Shown here one piece after another: positions 1-5,650 of a DNA stretch of 14,114 nucleotides. The position numbers and the translations under genes are program-made. Every line of letters begins with the position of its first letter. The first letter of the stretch is position 1. The notes under the pieces were generated by a model, which did no database searches, was not told where the DNA came from, and was given only the letters and a program-made list of their open reading frames with translations. This DNA is from RUG563 sp045589355 (lineage in GTDB: Bacteria; Bacillota; Clostridia; Christensenellales; Aristaeellaceae), in contig JAZNOW010000048.1 in assembly GCA_045589355.1 (NCBI GenBank), positions 1-14,114 on the forward strand, in the 5' to 3' direction.

Positions 1-356
1 GTGGGTACCGGGGAGGGGGTTGGGATGGGGGAAGGGGAGGGGGCGATATCGGTGCCGATGCAGTTGCCGGAAAAAATCAGTTCCTGCAATTCGGGGGTGG
101 CAATGCCCGTTTCCTCCAGGCCGTTGTTCTTCTGCAGCTGCATGACACGTTCCGACGTGACCCGGTTATAGCTGTCTGATACGTTATCGGAGGTGAAATA
201 GCCCAGCCAGTACATGGCCTTTTTCAGCCGGGTGACGTCCTTGCCTTCGCTGCCGATCTTCAGTGTCCGGTACTCCTCCTGCGCAAGAGCGCCGGTGCAA
301 AGAAGCACCAGCGCCATGGCAGCAGCGAGCAGTACGATGCATCGCTTAGTTTGCAT
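1..356 (-). CDS. Secreted peptidoglycan-binding-domain protein, 3' end missing
   Basis: The frame is open for 118 codons from an ATG at 356 to the left edge of the window, so the C-terminal part is not seen. Residues 1-25 form a signal peptide (K4/R5, a hydrophobic core, then ALA before Q26-E27), with cleavage by signal peptidase I likely. Residues about 31-98 resemble a peptidoglycan-binding type 1 repeat (LKIGSEGKDVTRLKKAMYWLG, then a three-helix pattern ending near LQELIFSG). A Pro/Ser/Thr-rich linker starts at about residue 105, so another domain probably follows. The start overlaps the end of potD by 11 bases, and an AAGGTG Shine-Dalgarno lies 5 bases upstream of the ATG, inside potD, so translation is probably coupled. 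The family binds cell-wall glycan. The missing domain (hydrolase, SH3 or other) decides the real function and cannot be inferred. Confidence 0.8.
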   Translation of the reverse strand, partial: MQTKRCIVLLAAAMALVLLCTGALAQEEYRTLKIGSEGKDVTRLKKAMYWLGYFTSDNVSDSYNRVTSERVMQLQKNNGLEETGIATPELQELIFSGNCIGTDIAPSPSPIPTPSPVP

Positions 357-1386
357 TTTTCACCTTTTCCCAAAGAGAGTTGTAGACGGTGAGGTAATTA
401 TCGGGGATGTCGTTGAAGAATTCGCAGTTGTCGATGATTTCCTGGGGGGGATTGATGGCTTCGTTGGTGATGTAGTCTTCACCCATCAGTTCGATGGCAC
501 CGGTGTTGGGGGAAGAGTACCAGATGTATTCGCAGTTGCGCTGGGCAATGTCGGGACGGCAGAGGAAGTTGATCAGCAGTTCCGCGTTCTTCTTGTTCTT
601 GGCGGTGGAGGGAATGACCATGGCGTCCACCCACACGTTGCTGCCTTCCTTGGGCACAGCGTAGGCCAGGTCTTCGTTCAGGTCCATGGCGTAGAGGGCG
701 TCGCCGCTCCACACAACGGCCAGGGCAGCTTCATTGGCCACCATCTTGTCCTTGGTTTCGTCTACATAATAGGCCTTCACCAGGGGCTTTTGTTCCACCA
801 GCTTATCGGTGGCAGCTTTCAGTTCCACCAGGTCGCGGGTGTTCATGGAATAGCCCAGGTATTTCAGGGTGATGCCCATGGCGTCACGGATGGAGTTGAG
901 CATGAAGATATTGTCGGCATACTTTTCGTTCCACAGGATTTCCCAGGAATCCACGGGTTCATCCACCATGGTGGTGTTGTAGAGGATGCCCACGGTGCCC
1001 CACATGAAGGGAACGGAATATTTGTTTTCGGGGTCATAGCTGGGGTTATTCATCCATTCCAGGGTGTACTGGGCGTTGGGGATGTTTTCAAAATCCAGTT
1101 CGGCGATCATGCCTTCGGCAATCATGCGTTCCACGCAGTAATCGGAGGGGAAGACCAGGTCATAGGCGCCGGGGCTGACGCGCAGCTGCACCATCATGTC
1201 TTCGTTGGTGGTGAAGTACATTTTGTTTACCTTGATGCCGGTTTCGGCGGTGAAATCTTCCAGCACGGAATCGTCCATATAGTCGTACCAGTTGTAGATG
1301 TTCACCACGTCTTCCGCCAGGGCGCCGGAAAGGCACAGGGAAGACAGGCACAGGACAAGGGCCAGAACAAAAGCAGTTTTTTTCAT
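346..1386 (-). CDS. potD: Spermidine/putrescine ABC transporter, substrate-binding protein PotD
   Basis: This is the extracellular polyamine-binding component of the PotABCD importer. The mature part starts with a typical PotD pattern (IYNWYDYMDDSVLEDF, then TGIKV). Near the C-terminus are VVWSGDALYAMDL, KEGSNVWVDAMVIP and NAELLINFLCRPD, which line up with the ligand-cleft and hinge segments of E. coli PotD. Length is 346 residues, normal for the family. I use the ATG at 1386, which follows GGAGG by 9 bases; a TTG one codon earlier is possible. The N-terminus is a signal peptide (MKK, hydrophobic core, ALA before E25). No good lipobox is visible: neither cysteine of the core is preceded by a Leu-x-Gly/Ala pattern, which is unusual for a monoderm binding protein. 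It lies 17 bases after potC and overlaps the next gene. The substrate (putrescine versus spermidine) is not decided by what I can read. Confidence 0.93.
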   Translation of the reverse strand: MKKTAFVLALVLCLSSLCLSGALAEDVVNIYNWYDYMDDSVLEDFTAETGIKVNKMYFTTNEDMMVQLRVSPGAYDLVFPSDYCVERMIAEGMIAELDFENIPNAQYTLEWMNNPSYDPENKYSVPFMWGTVGILYNTTMVDEPVDSWEILWNEKYADNIFMLNSIRDAMGITLKYLGYSMNTRDLVELKAATDKLVEQKPLVKAYYVDETKDKMVANEAALAVVWSGDALYAMDLNEDLAYAVPKEGSNVWVDAMVIPSTAKNKKNAELLINFLCRPDIAQRNCEYIWYSSPNTGAIELMGEDYITNEAINPPQEIIDNCEFFNDIPDNYLTVYNSLWEKVKNAN

Positions 1387-1403
1387 CAAAAGTATCCTCC
1401 TGT

Positions 1404-2180
1404 TTATTTGAGTTGATCGGCCTTGCTGGAACGGCGGTTGACCGCCAGCAAGAGGATCAAAAGCACCACGAACATCAGCGTGGACAGGGCGTACATGGTG
1501 GGCTTGATGCCCTTGCGCGCCTGAGAGTAGATCAGCGTGGACAGATTCTGCACCAGGGGGGAGGTGGTAAAGTAGCTGATGGTGAAATCGTCCAGGGACA
1601 GGGTGAAGGCCAGCATGGCGCCGGTGATCACGCCGGGCATGATTTCGGGCAGGATCACATGGAAAAGGGCATAGGTGGGGGTGGCGCCCAGGTCCAGCGC
1701 TGCCTCATAGCTGTGCTTGTTCATCTGTTTCAGCTTGGGCAGCACCGACAGGATCACATACGGCACGTCGAAGGTGATGTGGGCCAGCAGCATGGTCCAG
1801 TACCCTCTTTCCACCTGGGTGAAGATGAACAGCAGCATCAGCGAGATACCGGTGACGATATCGGGCATGGTCATGGGGATATTGTTGAGGGCCAGCATGA
1901 TGCCCTGGGGCCGCTTTTTCATGGCGTGGATGCCGATGGCGGCCAGGGTGCCGATGATGGTGGAGATGAGCGCGGCCAGAAGGGCGATGGTGATGGTGAT
2001 GGTGAGCGCCTTGACGATGGTGGGATCGGTGAACATTTCCTGATACCAGCGGAAGGAGAAGCCTTCCCATTTGGCACGGCTTTCACCGGCGTTGAAGGAT
2101 TGCACGATCAGCGCCACGATGGGTACGTACAGGAAAAGGAAGATCAGGGAAATGTAGAAGCGTTTGATGAACTTGATCAT
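1404..2180 (-). CDS. potC: Spermidine/putrescine ABC transporter permease PotC
   Basis: This is one of two inner-membrane permeases of the polyamine importer. It has 258 residues, as expected for PotC. It starts MIKFIKRFYISLIFLFLYVP with a first membrane helix, followed by several hydrophobic segments. The cytoplasmic EAA loop that contacts the ATPase is at about residues 159-181 (EAALDLGATPTYALFHVILP, then EIMPG). The frame is open much further upstream, but that extension is Arg/His-rich shadow of potB. The ATG at 2180 is chosen because it overlaps the potB stop as ATGA and follows GGAGG by 9 bases. Coupled translation with potB is likely, which would suit a one-to-one permease ratio. Confidence 0.93.
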   Translation of the reverse strand: MIKFIKRFYISLIFLFLYVPIVALIVQSFNAGESRAKWEGFSFRWYQEMFTDPTIVKALTITITIALLAALISTIIGTLAAIGIHAMKKRPQGIMLALNNIPMTMPDIVTGISLMLLFIFTQVERGYWTMLLAHITFDVPYVILSVLPKLKQMNKHSYEAALDLGATPTYALFHVILPEIMPGVITGAMLAFTLSLDDFTISYFTTSPLVQNLSTLIYSQARKGIKPTMYALSTLMFVVLLILLLAVNRRSSKADQLK

Positions 2181-3196
2181 ACGATACCGCCTCCTTCTCC
2201 GTCCGGGTCCACCTTCTGCAAAAGCCCAAGGCTCAGCAGGATCAGGATCATCATCACCAGCGACAGCGCGGAACCTACGTTCCATTCGTTCAGGCTGGTG
2301 GAGAGGAACTTGGCTTCGATCAGGTCGCCGAACAGTTGCACCTTGCCGCCGCCCAGCAGGCGGGAGATATAGAAGGTGGTCACAGCGGGCATGAACACCA
2401 TGGTGATGCCGCTTACCACGCCGGGCAGGGACAGGGGCAGGGTGACCTTGTAGAAAGTTTTCCATTTGTTGCAGCCTAGGTCCATGGCGGCTTCGGAAAG
2501 CTTATAGTCCATTTTGTTGAGCACGTTGTAGATGGGGAACACCATGAAGGGCAGGAAATTGTACACCATGCCCACCAGCACCGCCGTGGAATTGTTGAGC
2601 AGTTTTTGTTTGCCCACGCCGATCCATTCCAGCACGGTGTTGATCAGGCCGTTATCTTCCATCAGGCTCATCAGGGCGATGGTGCGCAGCAGGAAGTTCA
2701 TCCACATGGGCACGATGAAGAGGATCACCAGCGTAGCGCCCAGCTTGAATTCCCGGTCCGCCATAATGTGGGCGGCGGGGTAGCCCAGCAGCAGGCAGAT
2801 GATGGTGCAAAGGAAGGCCATCCACAGGGAAAAGCCCAGCGTGTCGATGTTGATGGAATTGCGCTCCAGGCCCAGGTCTTCCAGCGTCAGGCCCATGGTG
2901 AGGTACATTTCCAGTTCTTCCTCACCCAGGTTTTTGCGGGCGTTGTAATTGCCGTCCCAGAAATTTTTGAAATTATCCAGGGTGAAATTGCCGGCAGGGT
3001 CGGTGAAGGAAAAGTAGGCCACCAGCAGGCAGGGGATCACCGTGAACACAACGATCCACAGGATGTAGGGGGAAGCGAAAACGGGGCGTTTCATGCCTCT
3101 GTTCTGCACCAGATACTTGATCAGCAGAGCAATGAACACAACAAGACCCGTCAGCATAATGGCATAACCCCAGGACGGAACCTGAAAATTTGTCAT
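2177..3196 (-). CDS. potB: Spermidine/putrescine ABC transporter permease PotB
   Basis: This is the second permease of the polyamine importer. At 339 residues it is longer than E. coli PotB (about 285). The extra length comes from an added N-terminal hydrophobic segment (about residues 10-30, followed by KYLVQNRGMKRP) before the usual first helix, and from an acidic loop at about residues 83-115 (NLGEEELEMYLTMGLTLEDL). The EAA loop is at about 235-257 (EAAMDLGCNKWKTFYKVTLP). The start ATG overlaps the potA stop as ATGA, and AGGAGG lies 10 bases upstream within potA. The stop overlaps potC in the same way. Function as a PotB-type permease is clear from the neighbours and the EAA loop; the role of the extra segment is unknown. 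Confidence 0.92.
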   Translation of the reverse strand: MTNFQVPSWGYAIMLTGLVVFIALLIKYLVQNRGMKRPVFASPYILWIVVFTVIPCLLVAYFSFTDPAGNFTLDNFKNFWDGNYNARKNLGEEELEMYLTMGLTLEDLGLERNSINIDTLGFSLWMAFLCTIICLLLGYPAAHIMADREFKLGATLVILFIVPMWMNFLLRTIALMSLMEDNGLINTVLEWIGVGKQKLLNNSTAVLVGMVYNFLPFMVFPIYNVLNKMDYKLSEAAMDLGCNKWKTFYKVTLPLSLPGVVSGITMVFMPAVTTFYISRLLGGGKVQLFGDLIEAKFLSTSLNEWNVGSALSLVMMILILLSLGLLQKVDPDGEGGGIV

Positions 3197-4269
3197 TGAT
3201 CCTGCGCCTCCTGTACATTTGCTTCGCCAGGCATACGGTTCATGATGTGGATATTGAAGGGAACAACGGAAAGGCCCACCCGGCTGCCCACGGGCTGCAT
3301 GGAGGTGGAGTGCACCTTCCAGGTGGAATGGCCGGCGTCGATCATCATTTCATAATGCACGCCCTTGAACAAGACGCTCTTGATGGTGCCGGTCACCTGG
3401 CCCACGTCTTCGCCCACCAGCAGAATATCTTCGGGGCGTACCACTACGTCCACCGGGGCGTCGTCGCCAAAGCCGGCGTCCACGCAGGGGAAATCGGCGC
3501 CGCAGAAATGCACCAGTTCGTCCCGCACCATGGTGCCGGGGAAGATGTTGCTTTCGCCGATGAAGTTGGCAACGAAGGCGTTCTTGGGTTCATCGTAGAT
3601 GGACTTGGGGGTGCCGATCTGCAGGATGTGCCCGCCCCGCATGACCACGATGGTGTCGGACATGGTGAGGGCTTCTTCCTGGTCGTGGGTGACGTAGAGG
3701 AAGGTGATGCCAAGGCGCTGCTGCATGTCCTTGATTTCCAGCTGCATTTCCTTACGCAGCTTCAGGTCCAGCGCGCCCAGGGGTTCGTCCAGGAGCAGCA
3801 CTTCCGGCTCGTTCACAAGAGCCCTGGCGATGGCAATGCGCTGCTGCTGGCCGCCGGAGAGGCTGTCCACGCTGCGCTTTCCGTAGCCGGAAAGGTTGAC
3901 CAGGTCCAGCATTTTATCCACTTTCCGGTCAATTTCGTCCTTGGGGGTCTTTTTCAGCTTCAGGCCGAAAGCGATGTTGTCTTTCACATTCAGGTGGGGG
4001 AACAGGGCGTATTTCTGGAACACGGTGTTCACCCGGCGCTTGTAGGGGGGCAGGGCGGAAATATCTTTCCCGTCAAACATGACCCGGCCGGAATCTGCTG
4101 TTTCAAAACCGCCGATGATGCGCAGCGTGGTGGTTTTGCCGCAGCCGGAAGGGCCAAGCAGGGTTACAAACTCCTTCTTGCGGATGTAGAGATTGATGTT
4201 GGAAAGGACGGTCACCCCGTCGTAGGCTTTACTGATGTTTTCCAGGGTAATGAGGCGTTGTTCTTCCAT
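3193..4269 (-). CDS. potA: Spermidine/putrescine ABC transporter ATPase PotA
   Basis: This is the nucleotide-binding subunit that powers polyamine import, located on the cytoplasmic face of the membrane. All ATPase motifs are intact: Walker A GPSGCGKT at residues 39-46, Q-loop Gln85, signature LSGGQQQR at 137-144, Walker B EVLLLDE at 156-162, D-loop LGALD at 164-168 and switch His195. A C-terminal TOBE-type domain spans about 275-345 (VVRPEDILL, then VKSVLFKG-like strands), as in PotA/MalK/FbpC importers. The length of 358 is typical. The start ATG follows GGAGG by 8 bases, 19 bases after the regulator gene. The adjoining permeases and PotD-type binding protein make polyamine the most likely substrate. 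Confidence 0.95.
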   Translation of the reverse strand: MEEQRLITLENISKAYDGVTVLSNINLYIRKKEFVTLLGPSGCGKTTTLRIIGGFETADSGRVMFDGKDISALPPYKRRVNTVFQKYALFPHLNVKDNIAFGLKLKKTPKDEIDRKVDKMLDLVNLSGYGKRSVDSLSGGQQQRIAIARALVNEPEVLLLDEPLGALDLKLRKEMQLEIKDMQQRLGITFLYVTHDQEEALTMSDTIVVMRGGHILQIGTPKSIYDEPKNAFVANFIGESNIFPGTMVRDELVHFCGADFPCVDAGFGDDAPVDVVVRPEDILLVGEDVGQVTGTIKSVLFKGVHYEMMIDAGHSTWKVHSTSMQPVGSRVGLSVVPFNIHIMNRMPGEANVQEAQDQ

Positions 4270-4288
4270 AACTTATTCCTCCGAAAAA

Positions 4289-4831
4289 TCAGAAATTGGG
4301 CGGGGTGGATACCCACAGGAATTTTGCGGTGCGTTTGCCGCTGTTTACGATGCGGTGGGGGGCGCTGGGATGCAGGCAGAAGCTTTCGCCGGTGTGCACT
4401 TTGTAGTGCTTGGTGCCCACCACCAGCGTGACCGTGCCGGCCAGCACATAGCCGAACTCTTCCCCTTCATGGGGCGGCATATCCTGAGTCTGGCCCATTT
4501 CGCCAAGCTCCACCAGAATGGGCTCCATGTCGTTTTTCTGGGCACTGGGTACAAGCCAGGTGATGCTGCCGTTCAGGGTGTCCGCGTCTTCCTTGATGAA
4601 CATATCGTCCTGGGAAAAGACGCATTTTTCGTTGGCCGGTTCGGAGAAGAACTCCTTCAGGTTGCTGCCCAGGCATTCCAGCATATCGGTGAGGGTGGCG
4701 ATGGAGGGGGAAGCCAGGTCTCTCTCCACCTGGGAGATGAAGCCTTTGCTCAGCTCACACCGGTCCGCCATCTCTTCCTGGGTCAGGTTCCGCTGCAGTC
4801 TCAGCTGCCTGAGCTTGGCGCCTATACTCAA
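4289..4831 (-). CDS. HTH-cupin transcriptional regulator of the pot operon
   Basis: A 180-residue XRE-family regulator with a helix-turn-helix at about residues 7-62 (LTQEEMADRCELSKGFISQV, then ERDLASPS) and a C-terminal cupin_2 domain at about 105-175. The cupin carries H121 and E125 in its first motif (PPHEGEEFGYVLAG) and H159 in its second. This architecture is that of PuuR-like regulators, which sense small ligands, often polyamines or amino acids, in the cupin. It is the first gene of the leftward operon, 19 bases before potA, and two palindromes sit in its leader, so autoregulation and control of potABCD are likely (inference). The start is TTG: no in-frame ATG or GTG precedes the HTH, and AAAGGAG lies 8 bases upstream. 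The ligand is not shown by the sequence. Confidence 0.88.
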   Translation of the reverse strand: MSIGAKLRQLRLQRNLTQEEMADRCELSKGFISQVERDLASPSIATLTDMLECLGSNLKEFFSEPANEKCVFSQDDMFIKEDADTLNGSITWLVPSAQKNDMEPILVELGEMGQTQDMPPHEGEEFGYVLAGTVTLVVGTKHYKVHTGESFCLHPSAPHRIVNSGKRTAKFLWVSTPPNF

Positions 4832-4855
4832 TCCAATCGCTCCTTTCCCTCAGAA

Positions 4856-4874
4856 GGTTTACTTTTACTAAACC
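4856..4874. promoter_or_regulatory. Palindromic operator 2 (pot operon leader)
   Basis: GGTTTA-N7-TAAACC is a perfect inverted repeat with 6-base arms and 7-base spacing. It shares the core GTTTA-N7-TAAAC with the palindrome at 4890-4910; the two centres are 35 bases apart. It lies between the pot promoter and the Shine-Dalgarno of the regulator gene. The likely binder is the HTH-cupin protein encoded just downstream (inference). Confidence 0.6.
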
Positions 4875-4889
4875 GAAAATCACAACCGG

Positions 4890-4910
4890 AAGTTTAGAAA
4901 AACTAAACTT
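4890..4910. promoter_or_regulatory. Palindromic operator 1 (pot operon leader)
   Basis: AAGTTTAG-N5-CTAAACTT is a perfect 21-base palindrome. It lies about 14 bases downstream of the pot -10 box, so it would cover the initially transcribed region, a position where a bound repressor blocks transcription. Its GTTTA-N7-TAAAC core recurs at 4856-4874. It could also form an RNA hairpin, but it lacks a following U-tract and has A/T-rich arms, so a protein-binding site is more likely. Confidence 0.65.
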
Positions 4911-4923
4911 GAAAACAGAAAAC

Positions 4924-4952
4924 ATTAAACCATACAATGCCCCCGTTGTCAA
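4924..4952 (-). promoter_or_regulatory. Sigma-A promoter of the regulator-pot operon
   Basis: On the minus strand, TTGACA (4947-4952) and TTTAAT (4924-4929) are separated by exactly 17 bases. Transcription would start near 4917 and give a leader of about 85 bases to the TTG at 4831 that contains both palindromes. Confidence 0.72.
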
Positions 4953-5001
4953 TATATTTTACCAAAAAATTTGGCGAATGCAGGAGAAATACAATGCCCC
5001 C
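4932..5001 (+). repeat. 13-bp direct repeat pair in the divergent intergenic region
   Basis: ATACAATGCCCCC occurs exactly at 4932-4944 and again at 4989-5001, 57 bases apart. The first copy lies within the spacer of the pot promoter; the second lies between the two divergent promoters. It may be a regulator site or chance; no matching protein can be named. Confidence 0.45.
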
Positions 5002-5043
5002 TTTTCCGGCAAAACGGCGAATTGTAAAAATGCGGAAAAAAGA

Positions 5044-5072
5044 TTGCAAAAGGGGGAAAAGTGTGTTACAAT
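5044..5072 (+). promoter_or_regulatory. Sigma-A promoter of ctsR-clpC
   Basis: TTGCAA (5044-5049) and TACAAT (5067-5072) are separated by 17 bases, with a TGTG just before the -10. Transcription would start near 5079, immediately before the GGTCAAA operator half-site and about 35 bases before the ctsR ATG. Confidence 0.72.
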
Positions 5073-5080
5073 TCTCTCAA

Positions 5081-5097
5081 GGTCAAAGAAAGACAGA
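5081..5097 (+). promoter_or_regulatory. Candidate CtsR operator (one half degenerate)
   Basis: The known CtsR box is a tandem heptamer, RGTCAAA-NAN-RGTCAAA. Here GGTCAAA (5081-5087) is perfect, the spacer GAA fits NAN, and the second heptamer AGACAGA matches at five of seven positions. It overlaps the predicted transcription start of ctsR, as expected for autorepression. Weak second-half matching lowers confidence. Confidence 0.6.
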
Positions 5098-5112
5098 AAG
5101 GACGGAAGTGCC

Positions 5113-5583
5113 ATGCGGCTCAGCGATACCATCGAAGCTTTTATCAAGGAGATGCTGCGGGAAGATCAGCAGGAGGTGGAAATCAAGCGCAACGAACTGG
5201 CGGAATATTTCCACTGTGCTCCCAGCCAGATCAACTATGTGCTCTCCACCCGCTTTACGCCGGACCATGGCTACGTCACCTCCAGCCAGCGGGGCGGCGG
5301 CGGGTACATCCGCATTGTGCAGGTGCGCCGCAGCGCGGAGGACCATCTGTCCTATCTGCTGAACGAACGCATCGGCGACAGCATTGACGCCCCTGCTGCC
5401 CAGATTCTGTGCCGGCAGCTGGCGGAAAGCGGAACCGTGCCGGTGCAGGATGCATACCTGATGGCGGCGGCGGTATCCCCGGCGGCTTTTTCCGTGCCGG
5501 TACCGGAAGCGGTGAAAAATGTGCTGCGGGCCAAGGTGATGCGCTCCATGCTGCTTTCCATTGCCCAAAGAAGGGATGGCTGA
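5113..5583 (+). CDS. ctsR: Heat-shock/protein-stress repressor CtsR
   Basis: CtsR represses clp genes and is inactivated by heat or protein stress. The protein has 156 residues, the usual size. The N-terminal winged HTH is well conserved: VEIKRNELAEYFHCAPSQIN at about 22-41, YVLSTRFTPDHGYV at 42-55, and the glycine-rich wing RGGGGYIRI at 60-68, the loop known to act as the temperature sensor in Bacillus CtsR. The C-terminal helical dimerisation/tetramerisation domain follows (about 75-153). The frame is open further upstream, but ATG 5113 is chosen because the family's N-terminus (RLSDTIEAFIKEML) begins there, AAAGGA lies 10 bases upstream, and the promoter and operator lie within the longer frame. 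It is the first gene of a two-gene unit with clpC 67 bases downstream. Confidence 0.93.
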   Translation: MRLSDTIEAFIKEMLREDQQEVEIKRNELAEYFHCAPSQINYVLSTRFTPDHGYVTSSQRGGGGYIRIVQVRRSAEDHLSYLLNERIGDSIDAPAAQILCRQLAESGTVPVQDAYLMAAAVSPAAFSVPVPEAVKNVLRAKVMRSMLLSIAQRRDG

Positions 5584-5650
5584 GAGCGCATAGGCGGGCA
5601 AATGGTTTGCGTATACTATTGATTGATTTGTGATAAACAGGAGGCAATCC

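Noticed and set aside
2181..2465. N-terminal extension of PotC by about 95 residues
   Set aside because: The extension is Arg/His/Pro-rich and antiparallel to no known fold. It overlaps potB in another frame, and the ATG at 2180 has an ATGA overlap and a Shine-Dalgarno.
214..4431. Long rightward open frames opposite the pot genes (up to 413 codons)
   Set aside because: They are antisense shadows favoured by the codon bias of the real genes: His/Gly/Val-rich, without family features, and overlapping well-identified leftward genes.
4890..4910. Palindrome as a transcription attenuator or riboswitch in the pot leader
   Set aside because: The arms are A/T-rich and there is no U-tract or conserved aptamer core. 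The second copy with the same core fits a protein-binding site better.
4909..5112. N-terminal extension of CtsR by 68 residues
   Set aside because: It would include the promoter and operator, and the family N-terminus begins at 5113.
5584..5650. Possible separate clpC promoter (TATACT at 5612-5617)
   Set aside because: No acceptable -35 box is present at 16-18 bases upstream.
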